DNA of 7,253 bases. Origin: an uncultured Bacteroidota bacterium. GTDB taxonomy: Bacteria; Bacteroidota; Bacteroidia; Bacteroidales; SZUA-534. The stretch covers positions 1-7,253 of the forward strand of contig CALABN010000323.1 in assembly GCA_937885735.1 (NCBI GenBank), read 5' to 3'. The position numbers and the translations under genes were made by a program. The notes beneath the pieces were generated by a model. The model searched no databases. It was not told the DNA's origin and saw nothing but the letters and a program-made list of their open reading frames with translations. Position 1 is the first letter of the stretch; each line of letters opens with the position of its first letter. Below, piece after piece: positions 1 to 6,101 of this stretch.

Positions 1-277
1 TCCTGATATTCTGAATGTTTTCAGCATCGGCAGGATCCGTCACCCCGACAGAAGCAATGACAATTTTTCGGCTTGTATCTGGCGCAATCTTGCTGAATGT
101 CCTTTTCAAGCCCAAAATTCCGCCTGCATATAAAGCGCCGATATAGATTATTGTTTCATAATTATTTACATCGTCAATTTCTTCATAATTCATTGCCTCA
201 ATGCCTGTTCGTCGGGCAAGTTCTTCGGCATACCTTTTGGCGGATCCATATCGGGAGCCATATGCAATAATCTTCAT
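1..277 (-). CDS. Flavodoxin-domain protein, 5' part only
   Basis: The gene reads leftwards from an ATG at 277-275 and leaves the window after 92 codons, so only the N-terminal half is visible. The protein opens MKIIAYGSRYGSAKRYAEEL, a first beta strand followed by a G-S-R-Y-G-S-A-K loop matching the FMN phosphate-binding loop of flavodoxins. A second strand, ETIIYIGALYAGGI (about residues 41-54), fits the next FMN-contacting segment, and KIVIASVGVTDP (about 71-82) is the third strand. This arrangement is typical of the flavodoxin-domain (HemG/flavodoxin_5-like) proteins of anaerobes, presumed cytoplasmic FMN electron carriers; the electron partner cannot be told from here. The strong terminator at 343-374 separates it from the upstream ACP-like gene, so it probably has its own promoter. 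The only candidate seen is a weak TAGTTTTA element (303-310, minus strand). Family assignment is fairly sure, function is not. Confidence 0.82.
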   Translation of the reverse strand, partial: MKIIAYGSRYGSAKRYAEELARRTGIEAMNYEEIDDVNNYETIIYIGALYAGGILGLKRTFSKIAPDTSRKIVIASVGVTDPADAENIQNIR

Positions 278-342
278 ATTATTTTGTTTAAAAACCAAGG
301 TTTAAAACTATTAAAAAGTTGGTATGTTCTTTCAAAAAACAA

Positions 343-374
343 AGAAAGCCCGTTGCTTGCGCGACGGGCTTTCT
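343..374 (-). terminator. Rho-independent terminator of the ACP-like gene
   Basis: Bases 343-353 (AGAAAGCCCGT) pair perfectly with 364-374 (ACGGGCTTTCT). The stem extends inward by a G-T wobble and two GC pairs (354-356 with 361-363), leaving a TTGC tetraloop. On the minus strand the hairpin is followed by TTTGTTTTTT. It lies about 20 bases past the stop codon of the minus-strand ACP-like gene and ahead of the flavodoxin gene. The plus-strand side has no comparable T-run, so it works mainly leftwards. Confidence 0.9.
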
Positions 375-393
375 CTTCAACTAAAAACTAATA

Positions 394-636
394 TTAATTA
401 AGCGACAAATGCTTACTTACCAAATCAATCGTATTCTCGACTGTAACCAATTGCTGTGCCTCATCGTCGTTGATTTCAATGTGGAACTGCTCCTCCAAAA
501 AGCAAAGGAAACATTTCCAATCAACGTCGTCAAAGAAGAAATCGTTTGAAAATGAGGCCTCTGGCGTAATGGACTGACGGCTGACTCCAACCTTTCGCAA
601 TGCCCTGTACAAACCTAATCTAACTTGACGTTCCAT
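394..636 (-). CDS. Acyl-carrier-protein-like protein lacking the phosphopantetheine serine
   Basis: An 80-residue protein starting at ATG 636-634. An upstream in-frame ATG at 669 was rejected because it falls in the probable promoter, whereas 636 has the purine-rich stretch AAAGGGG about 8 bases before it. The sequence aligns without gaps to E. coli ACP: ASF at 27-29 matches ASF before helix II, LEEQF (47-51) matches LEEEF, DDEA (57-60) matches DEEA, and TVENTID (65-71) matches TVQAAID. The DSL motif that carries 4'-phosphopantetheine is here DDV (36-38), with Asp37 (codon at 528-526, GAC) in the serine position. The next residues, DWKCFLCFL, are also unlike the usual helix II. On established ACP biochemistry the protein should not be converted to a holo form, so a classical role in acyl carriage is unlikely. 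It could be a regulatory, structural or partner-binding ACP paralogue, or a gene losing its function. It appears to be transcribed alone, with a strong terminator after it. The ACP fold assignment is firm; the role is unknown. Confidence 0.83.
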   Translation of the reverse strand: MERQVRLGLYRALRKVGVSRQSITPEASFSNDFFFDDVDWKCFLCFLEEQFHIEINDDEAQQLVTVENTIDLVSKHLSLN

Positions 637-663
637 ATTATTATCCCCTTTCATTTTCGTTTC

Positions 664-694
664 CAACACTTATAAGACAATTAACTGGCACAAA
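664..694 (-). promoter_or_regulatory. Possible promoter of the ACP-like gene
   Basis: On the minus strand a TTTG (694-691) is followed after 18 bases by TAAGTGTTG (672-664), an imperfect version of the Bacteroidota TAnnTTTG element. It would give a leader of about 20-25 bases before the ATG at 636. The match is imperfect in both spacing and sequence, so this is a tentative call. If right, it rules out the upstream ATG at 669 as the start. Confidence 0.3.
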
Positions 695-720
695 ACCCTA
701 CGCCAAATGGCAACTTTTTT

Positions 721-800
721 TGAAATTTTTTGAAATTTTATTATATCATATTGATTTACTGAAAAATAAAATTTGACTTTTTTTGACATTTTTTGACATT
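721..800. repeat. 10-bp phased tandem repeats in AT-rich DNA upstream of the ACP-like gene
   Basis: Two clusters of decamers are visible on the plus strand. TGAAATTTTT and TGAAATTTTA occupy 721-740. ATTTGACTTT, TTTTGACATT and TTTTGACATT occupy 771-800. Within each cluster the TGA cores recur exactly every 10 bases, close to one helical turn, so they would sit on the same face of the DNA. The flanking sequence is homopolymer-rich, so this could be a protein-binding array, a phased A-tract bend or simple-sequence expansion. It lies 85-165 bp upstream of the ACP-like start codon. Confidence 0.55.
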
Positions 801-891
801 TCAGGCAAAAAGGGTACCCACAAGTAGCATATTTTTGCATCGGGATAAAAAACATTGTTGTCCGCTAACGCGAAAAGAACACAGATGAAAC

Positions 892-923
892 AAGATTAAA
901 CAGATTACCGCAGATTTTATTTA
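892..923 (+). repeat. Dispersed intergenic repeat, copy 1
   Basis: This 32-bp segment matches copy 2 at 2449-2480 in 27 of 32 positions. Shared cores are AACAGATT, CGCAGAT and TTATTTA. It is itself built from repeated CAGATT-like hexamers about 8-11 bases apart. It lies in the 434-bp gene-free stretch from 637 to 1070. The rest of that stretch holds the possible ACP promoter, the phased decamers and A-rich DNA in front of the MATE gene, in which no confident promoter was found. Confidence 0.6.
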
Positions 924-1070
924 ATTATATTTCAAAAACATAGGTTGAAGTCAATTGCGATAATTTCAAACACACAATAAAAAGCACACAATACAAAAAA
1001 AATATCACAAAAGCAGTAATTCACAAGCACTTACAATTTATTTACACCGAACACTAATAATAAAAAGACA

Positions 1071-2408
1071 ATGGACAGGCAGGAAAAATTCAGCAAAATG
1101 ACGACGCAATCGGTCCGACGGCTGGTGTGCGAGTTTGCCGTGCCTTCCATCGTGTGTATGCTGATAAGCGCGTTCTACAATATTGTAGATACATATTTTG
1201 TGGGCAAGATTGACACGCCATCGACGGCATCGCTCGGCATCGTCTTTTCATATATGACTATCATTCAGGCCATTTCATTCTTCTTCGGACACGGCTCGGG
1301 CAATTTCATCTCGAGGGCTCTGGGCGCCCGACAGGCTGAACAGGCCGAAACAATGGCTTCAACGGGTTTCTTCTCGGCCATTGCCTTTACATCCCTAATA
1401 GCAATAGCAGGATTCGTTTTTATGGAACCGATGCTGTACCTGTTTGGCTCCACTCCAACAATTATGCCGTATGCAAAGGATTATTTCACTTATATACTGA
1501 TAGGCACGCCGTTCATCTCTGGTGTATTTGTAATGAACAACCAGATGCGACTTCAGGGGAATGCATCGCTCTCAATGGTTGGCGTGCTTGTGGGCACCGT
1601 CCTGAACATCATCATTGACCCGATTCTTATTTTCGGACTCGATATGGGCGTTGCTGGCGCAGGCCTGGCTACCGCCGTCTCGCAATTTGTAAGTTTTGTC
1701 ATAATGCTTAAGATGAGCGGAATGCGTGGCGGAATAATAATCAAGTTGCGCAACTTCAAGCCTACACTGAACCGATATGCCGAAATATTCGCCGGCGGTT
1801 CACCCTCGCTCATACGGCAGTGCCTTATGGGCGTTGTGAGCATCTGCCTAAACAACTTTGCAAGCAATTACGGAGATTCGGCCGTAGCATCGTTTTCCAT
1901 TGTAAACAGGGTGATAATGCTGGCTACAGCCATACTGCTTGGCTTTGGACAAGGATTCCAGCCTGTATGCGGATTCAACTATGGCGCAAAACTCTACGGC
2001 AGGGTCAGTGATGCGTTCAGATTCAGCGTGATTATGGCCACCATTTACTGTGGCATTGTGGGCGTTACGGGCATAGTGTTTGCGCAGGACATTGTGAGCG
2101 TGTTCCGTGCCGACGACGCCGAAGTGGTGGCGCTTGGCGCCATAGTGCTGAGATTTCACTGCTATTCGTACATTTTGAACGGGTTCATCGTACTTACAAA
2201 TATGTATCTGCAGAACATTCGCAAGACGGCGAGCGCAATACTGGTTGCTACGGCCCGTCAGGGACTGTTCTTCCTGCCTCTGCTGATAATAGGCGCCAAA
2301 TTCTGGGGAATGGACGGCATCATTGTAGCACAGCCCCTGTCCGACTGCCTGTCGTTCGCCCTTGCGGTTCCGCTGTGCGTAAGGGAATTGAGAAGATTTA
2401 GGAATTAG
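1071..2408 (+). CDS. MATE-family efflux transporter
   Basis: A 445-residue inner-membrane protein of normal length for the MATE (multidrug and toxic compound extrusion) family, whose members export cationic drugs or metabolites in exchange for H+ or Na+. Hydrophobic segments fill most of the protein and fit twelve helices in two related halves. Each half opens with a MATE signature: FAVPSIV...FYNIVDTYFVG at about 22-45, and AGGSPSLIRQ at 241-250. Other family landmarks are RLQGNASLSMVG (160-171), NIIIDPILIFG (179-189) with GVAGAGLATA (193-202), and GFGQGFQPVCGFNYGAK (291-307). The overall type is nearer DinF/MepA-like MATE proteins than NorM, but this is a judgement by eye and the substrate cannot be inferred. 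ATG 1071 is preceded by A-rich sequence without a clear Shine-Dalgarno site, as is usual in Bacteroidota; an ATG at 1098 is a less likely alternative. The gene seems monocistronic, with a hairpin starting 5 bases after the TAG stop. Confidence 0.93.
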   Translation: MDRQEKFSKMTTQSVRRLVCEFAVPSIVCMLISAFYNIVDTYFVGKIDTPSTASLGIVFSYMTIIQAISFFFGHGSGNFISRALGARQAEQAETMASTGFFSAIAFTSLIAIAGFVFMEPMLYLFGSTPTIMPYAKDYFTYILIGTPFISGVFVMNNQMRLQGNASLSMVGVLVGTVLNIIIDPILIFGLDMGVAGAGLATAVSQFVSFVIMLKMSGMRGGIIIKLRNFKPTLNRYAEIFAGGSPSLIRQCLMGVVSICLNNFASNYGDSAVASFSIVNRVIMLATAILLGFGQGFQPVCGFNYGAKLYGRVSDAFRFSVIMATIYCGIVGVTGIVFAQDIVSVFRADDAEVVALGAIVLRFHCYSYILNGFIVLTNMYLQNIRKTASAILVATARQGLFFLPLLIIGAKFWGMDGIIVAQPLSDCLSFALAVPLCVRELRRFRN

Positions 2409-2412
2409 TCCC

Positions 2413-2434
2413 AATCCCGATAATAATCGGGATT
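2413..2434 (+). terminator. Hairpin terminator after the MATE gene
   Basis: AATCCCGAT (2413-2421) and ATCGGGATT (2426-2434) form a perfect 9-bp stem with an AATA loop, starting five bases after the stop codon. Only TTTT follows before a CGGG stretch, so the T-run is short and termination may be leaky. Confidence 0.65.
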
Positions 2435-2448
2435 TTCGGGATTGAACG

Positions 2449-2480
2449 CAGATTCAACAGATTTTCGCAGATATTATTTA
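2449..2480 (+). repeat. Dispersed intergenic repeat, copy 2
   Basis: Same orientation as copy 1 at 892-923, with 27 of 32 bases identical. It contains CAGATTCAACAGATT followed by CGCAGAT and TTATTTA. The two copies bracket the MATE gene. The element has no coding capacity or terminal inverted repeats. The remainder of the gap up to 2619 is AT-rich and holds only the candidate terminator of the minus-strand regulator. Confidence 0.6.
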
Positions 2481-2525
2481 TGTTCCAAAAGCATTATTAA
2501 AGTTCATTACGATTGCTTTAACAAG

Positions 2526-2572
2526 AAAAAAAAACAAGGGTGAATACAATATACAATAATTCATTAGTACCC
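2526..2572 (-). terminator. Candidate terminator of the LytTR regulator gene
   Basis: On the minus strand a GGG / CCC stem (2572-2570 with 2540-2538) and a TGAAT / ATTCA stem (2563-2559 with 2545-2541) form an imperfect hairpin with a 6-base bulge and a 13-base loop. It is followed by TTG and nine consecutive T (2534-2526). The T-run is convincing, the stem is weak. It lies about 50 bases past the regulator's stop codon. Confidence 0.4.
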
Positions 2573-2619
2573 ACACGCATATAGTTTATTTATGCCTGAC
2601 ATCAATGATTGCAAACACC

Positions 2620-3507
2620 TCACGACAGTGCCTGACGCAACGCATCAATATTGGCTTTTGAAACGGGAATTGTGCGGTCAATACTGAAAAGGTGCAACTG
2701 GCAACCAGATGCATTGCCGTCAACGTGAGTGATGAAGTGCGTATTCACCATAAAAGCACGGTGGCAATGTAACATAAACGGATAGTCAGCAAGCGTCTCC
2801 TCTACGTTTTTGAGCGTATTGCGTATTCTTTTCTGTTTGAGTTCTCCGTCAACAAAATACCAGATGCTTAAATAGTTGGCTATCGATTCTATATAAAGAA
2901 TGTCGGACGGCGATACGGAAAGCGATTCCTTCGACTCGCCAACAATGGCAATGGCATCAATTTTTTCTTCAGCTACCGTTTCAGTCTGCTCAATGGCATC
3001 ATTGATGGCCATAAGTTCCTGTATCTTGTACTCTTTCATTCGGCTGTTTGTCAGAAACGCCCAATACACGGCTATAAAGACACATAGTGAACAATCTTGC
3101 TTGAAATTAACCATATACCATTTAAGAGAAAAATCACCGTCAAGGTCAATCCAAAAATAGAACCACTTGTCGACCCCCCACTGAATTACTGTAAAATACT
3201 GACCTACAAAACCTGCAAGCAGAACAATGTCAAAGACATACAAAGGTATCTTTCTTTTTATCTGATAGTTCCAATCTCGTGAATAGTCGCAAGGCAGATT
3301 CAGCACATAGGTTGTGACAACTTCGCTGATTACCATTCCAACGAAAATCACCAGACCTTCGCCAAATATCTGCATAAACTTGCCTATTGGCAGTACAGGA
3401 TTGCTAATGGCATTGTCAAGGCTGAATGGGTCGAGCAGAAAGAACAGGCTGAATCCTGCTCCCAACATTGCATAATCCTTTAATATTTTCTTTGGTATCA
3501 TCTTCAT
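2620..3507 (-). CDS. Membrane-anchored LytTR-family transcription regulator
   Basis: A 295-residue protein with an N-terminal membrane part and a C-terminal DNA-binding domain. Four hydrophobic segments are visible at about 12-27, 45-69, 88-110 and 137-152. A charged helical linker (about 155-185, containing MKEYKIQELMAINDAIEQT) follows, then a LytTR domain from about 186 to 293. Its hallmarks are the strand DILYIESIANYLSIWY (202-217), the basic stretch KQKRIRNTLKNVEE (224-237), FMLHCHRAFMVN (244-255) and the closing IPVSKANIDALR (280-291). LytTR domains bind pairs of short direct repeats through beta strands. No receiver or kinase domain is present, so the membrane segments presumably sense the signal or a partner directly. 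The gene is divergent from the outer-membrane barrel gene at 3682, with an operator-like array between them, so it probably regulates itself, that gene, or both. Its promoter lies so close that the mRNA would be almost leaderless. If translation does not begin at ATG 3507, the ATG at 3501 or Met14 are alternatives. Confidence 0.9.
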   Translation of the reverse strand: MKMIPKKILKDYAMLGAGFSLFFLLDPFSLDNAISNPVLPIGKFMQIFGEGLVIFVGMVISEVVTTYVLNLPCDYSRDWNYQIKRKIPLYVFDIVLLAGFVGQYFTVIQWGVDKWFYFWIDLDGDFSLKWYMVNFKQDCSLCVFIAVYWAFLTNSRMKEYKIQELMAINDAIEQTETVAEEKIDAIAIVGESKESLSVSPSDILYIESIANYLSIWYFVDGELKQKRIRNTLKNVEETLADYPFMLHCHRAFMVNTHFITHVDGNASGCQLHLFSIDRTIPVSKANIDALRQALS

Positions 3508-3514
3508 AACAATG

Positions 3515-3545
3515 CAAAATTATGCTTTTAGTCCCAATCTACAAA
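3515..3545 (-). promoter_or_regulatory. Consensus Bacteroidota promoter of the LytTR gene
   Basis: On the minus strand TTTG (3545-3542) is followed by exactly 19 bases and then TAATTTTG (3522-3515). This is a complete match to the known Bacteroides primary-sigma promoter (-33 TTTG, 19-21 bases, -7 TAnnTTTG). Transcription should begin near 3510-3511, leaving only about 3-4 bases before the ATG at 3507. An imperfect inverted repeat (TCCCAATC at 3532-3539, GATTAGGGA at 3547-3555) overlaps the spacer and the -33 element. Confidence 0.8.
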
Positions 3546-3551
3546 TGATTA

Positions 3552-3601
3552 GGGATGTTTGGAAAAGCAGTCGGGACAGTTGGAAAGTTTCCGAATATCC
3601 C
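3552..3601. promoter_or_regulatory. Three-copy operator-like element between divergent genes
   Basis: Three related 15-mers are visible. Copy 1 is GGGATGTTTGGAAAA (3552-3566) and copy 2 is GGGACAGTTGGAAAG (3573-3587), in the same orientation with starts 21 bp apart. Copy 3 is inverted at 3587-3601 and reads GGGATATTCGGAAAC on the minus strand. It matches copy 1 in 12 of 15 positions and copy 2 in 11 of 15. Copies 2 and 3 together form a near-palindrome centred on GGAAAGTTTCC. A 21-bp direct-repeat spacing is the known geometry for LytTR-domain binding, and copy 2 contains ACAGTT, the core of the AgrA site. The array lies directly upstream of the LytTR gene's -33 element and about 30-80 bp upstream of the putative barrel-gene -33. 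That the neighbouring regulator binds here is inference. Confidence 0.55.
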
Positions 3602-3631
3602 GAATGGCTTTGGCATTTATCCCACGTGTTT

Positions 3632-3659
3632 TTTGCCCCAAAAGCACCCTCTACCTTTG
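3632..3659 (+). promoter_or_regulatory. Probable promoter of the outer-membrane barrel gene
   Basis: TACCTTTG (3652-3659) fully matches the Bacteroidota -7 element TAnnTTTG. Upstream is a T-run ending in TTTG (3632-3635), but with a 16-base spacer instead of 19-21; the T-run itself reaches the ideal distance. A start near 3663 gives a leader of about 19 bases before ATG 3682. The suboptimal -33 spacing would fit a promoter that needs an activator. Confidence 0.55.
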
Positions 3660-3681
3660 CTCTCGACAAAAACAAAATGAT

Positions 3682-6042
3682 ATGAAAAAGATTGCATTGA
3701 AACTTATGGTTTGTCTGTCGTTTTACGCACAGGCATCGGCACAAAACATTCAGGGCATTGTCCTTGATGAGAATGAAAACGCAGTTGAATTTGCAACTGT
3801 TGCAGTATTTTCAGACACCATTATAATAAGTGGTGCGATAACAGGAAGCGATGGCTCCTTCAGCCTGAATCTGACGCCAAACGTCAATCAGGTGCAATTC
3901 TCGATGATAGGCTACAACACAGAGACACTGACTGTTGCGGACCTTTCGGCAAACAAGACCGTTCACCTTCATTCCAACAATGTAATGCTTGATGGCGTAG
4001 TTGTGACAGCAAGACTTCCAAAGACCGAAGTGAAGAGCGATGCGGTGGTCACTAACATCACAGGTTCAGTGCTTGAACATTCGGGCAACGCCAACGACGT
4101 GATTGCCAAAATTCCTGGAATGATTGCCACCAAAGACGGCCTTGAAGTGATTGGACGTGGCGCACCCGTTTATTACATCAATGGTCGCAAGGTTACCGAC
4201 GAATCGGAACTGCGCAACCTTATGTCGGAAGAAATCAGGTCGATTGACGTGGTAAGCAATCCGGGTGCGCTGTATGGTGGCAATGTCCGTTGCGTGGTGC
4301 GCATCCGCACCATAAAACATCAAGGCGACGGATTCAGTTTTGCATTGACAAGCCAGGCGAAACAGCATTTGTACTCCTGCAACGATTTTGAGCCGTCGTG
4401 GTCGGTCCTGGACCTGAACTACCGCAAAAACGGATGGGATTTTTTTGGCAAAGTGGTATATTGGAACCAACGCAACTATCAATACAGCGACATAAACGAC
4501 GGCACACACACATTGAGCAATGGCGTTCCGACTACGCACATTGAAAAAGGCATCATCGACTATGTCAGCCATACCGCAGGCTTTCAATACATTGGCGGTG
4601 CCAACTGGCAGATAAACGACAACCATTCGCTCGGATTCAAGATAAACATGGACAAGAACAACATTGGGAAATACGATACACGGTTCAATACAGACGTGAT
4701 TATTGACGGCTACATTGACGACCATTTGGATTCATACAGCCACGCCACTAACCCGTACAACGGTCAATGGCTCGGCAACCTTTACTACGACGGCAACATT
4801 GGCAAACTCAACGTCAATTTCAACGCCGACTTTGTCGATGGACGTGTCGGCACCGAAACCGACACAAAGGAATCGAGTTGGAAGACTCCTGTTGAACTGT
4901 CGTCTTCAACAAAGGCGAGGACAGACCTTGGCGCAGGCAAACTTGTTCTTTCGTATCCTGTCGGAAATGGCAAGATTGAAGCAGGAACAGAGGAAACGTA
5001 CGTTGTGGCAAGTCAAAAATATAATATCACTAAAAGTGAAATTCCGTCAGCCGACGCATCACTCACCGACAACACAATGGCGGGTTTTGCGCAATACTCG
5101 TCGACGCTTGCTTTTGGGCAGATAAGCGCAGGACTACGGTTTGAACACGCTGATATGCATTACTATGATTACCTGACCAGTGCCAACAGCATCGAACGCC
5201 ACCAAAACGACTGGTTTCCTTCATTCAGTTTTGCATCGGCATTAGGACCTGTGAAATACTCGCTTACGTACACTGGCAAGACCGTACGCCCTGCCTACAA
5301 TATGTTGAGCAACGAAATAATGTACGACAACCGATACGCCTATCAGTGCGGTGACCCTACACTCGAGAACGAGAGGCGCAGGACACTGTCGCTCAATGCC
5401 AACTGGCAATGGCTCACATTAAGTTCAAACTATGAAGTGGTGAAGAAATGCATCGTTCAGTGGGGCTCTCCGTATGGCGTTGACGGCATTGTAATGATAA
5501 GCTACACAAACCTCGACAAACCTGTCAAGCATCTCTCCTTTTTCATAAATGCATCACCGTCAGTAGGATTTTGGTATCCGAACTACACCATTGGACTGCA
5601 AAAGCAATTCCTTAAAATGACCGTTGACGACCTTGTAGCACCCGTAGGAAAGCGCAGTCTATCACTTAGCAAACCATTGTACTTTATTCAGTTAAACAAT
5701 GCATTCCGTTTCGGACGCAGTTGGATTGTAGAAGCCAATTATGAATACAAGAGCCCGCTTTGCCAGGATATATACAATATCTGCGAACCACTTCAGAATG
5801 TGGAAGTCAGTGTACAGAAATCATTTCTTAAAGGTGATGCCTTTACCATTCGCCTGGCTGGTTCCGATTTGCTGAACACGAACATTCAGCACATCAAGGT
5901 TGATTATGGCAGTTTCACAATCGACCAAAAGAACGACTTCCGCGGACCTTGCATCACTCTACGACTTTCATACCGATTCAACAGCGCCAACAACAAATAT
6001 AAAGGCACAGGCGCAGGCCAGGATGCAAAAAGCAGAATGTGA
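3682..6042 (+). CDS. TonB-receptor-like outer-membrane beta-barrel protein
   Basis: A 786-residue protein from ATG 3682. The reading frame is open upstream to a TTG at 3559, but that stretch contains the promoter, and ATG 3682 opens a clear signal peptide: MKKIALKLMVCLSFYAQASA, cleavage expected before QNIQG. Residues 22 to about 98 form a carboxypeptidase-regulatory-like domain (VTLDENENA-type strand at 26-34, GAITGSDGSFSLNL at 51-64, FSMIGYNTETL at 73-83). Residues of about 115-210 are a plug-like domain (IAKIPGM at 141-147, VYYINGRKV at 163-171, IDVVSNPGALYGGNVR at 188-203). The rest is rich in alternating strands ending in amphipathic segments, up to ITLRLSYRF (758-766). This order matches the Bacteroidota outer-membrane barrel family akin to Pfam OMP_b-brl_3, not a SusC protein, and no SusD partner is adjacent. 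The ligand is unknown; import of a small compound or envelope signalling is possible. A polar tail with YKGTGAG follows the last strand. No clear terminator follows, so read-through into the next gene is possible. Confidence 0.88.
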   Translation: MKKIALKLMVCLSFYAQASAQNIQGIVLDENENAVEFATVAVFSDTIIISGAITGSDGSFSLNLTPNVNQVQFSMIGYNTETLTVADLSANKTVHLHSNNVMLDGVVVTARLPKTEVKSDAVVTNITGSVLEHSGNANDVIAKIPGMIATKDGLEVIGRGAPVYYINGRKVTDESELRNLMSEEIRSIDVVSNPGALYGGNVRCVVRIRTIKHQGDGFSFALTSQAKQHLYSCNDFEPSWSVLDLNYRKNGWDFFGKVVYWNQRNYQYSDINDGTHTLSNGVPTTHIEKGIIDYVSHTAGFQYIGGANWQINDNHSLGFKINMDKNNIGKYDTRFNTDVIIDGYIDDHLDSYSHATNPYNGQWLGNLYYDGNIGKLNVNFNADFVDGRVGTETDTKESSWKTPVELSSSTKARTDLGAGKLVLSYPVGNGKIEAGTEETYVVASQKYNITKSEIPSADASLTDNTMAGFAQYSSTLAFGQISAGLRFEHADMHYYDYLTSANSIERHQNDWFPSFSFASALGPVKYSLTYTGKTVRPAYNMLSNEIMYDNRYAYQCGDPTLENERRRTLSLNANWQWLTLSSNYEVVKKCIVQWGSPYGVDGIVMISYTNLDKPVKHLSFFINASPSVGFWYPNYTIGLQKQFLKMTVDDLVAPVGKRSLSLSKPLYFIQLNNAFRFGRSWIVEANYEYKSPLCQDIYNICEPLQNVEVSVQKSFLKGDAFTIRLAGSDLLNTNIQHIKVDYGSFTIDQKNDFRGPCITLRLSYRFNSANNKYKGTGAGQDAKSRM

Positions 6043-6101
6043 CAAATTGTGTAAAACCATTCTCAAGAATTTTCAAAAAACTATTTCGCTCAATATGGTA
6101 A

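Noticed and set aside
670..855. Minus-strand open frame of 61 codons upstream of the ACP-like gene
   Set aside because: Its lysine- and phenylalanine-rich sequence simply reads out the AT-rich phased repeats (QKMSKK and QKISKK echo them). No ribosome binding site or family resemblance was seen, and it covers the probable ACP promoter.
1848..2414. Minus-strand open frame of 188 codons inside the MATE gene
   Set aside because: Antisense shadow of the transporter, with no domain, promoter or conserved motif seen.
815..2580. Shared TACCCACA motif at 815-822 and 2568-2575, each followed by a CAT-containing AT-rich tail
   Set aside because: The match is only about eight bases plus loose similarity, too short to call a repeat family from two copies.
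3559..3681. N-terminal extension of the outer-membrane barrel protein from a TTG codon
   Set aside because: The extra 41 residues would precede a perfectly good signal peptide at ATG 3682, and the stretch contains the operator-like array and the -7 element TACCTTTG.
4066..4725. Minus-strand open frame of 219 codons inside the barrel gene
   Set aside because: It is antisense to a well-supported coding region, has no recognisable domain, and is explained by codon bias of the plus-strand gene.
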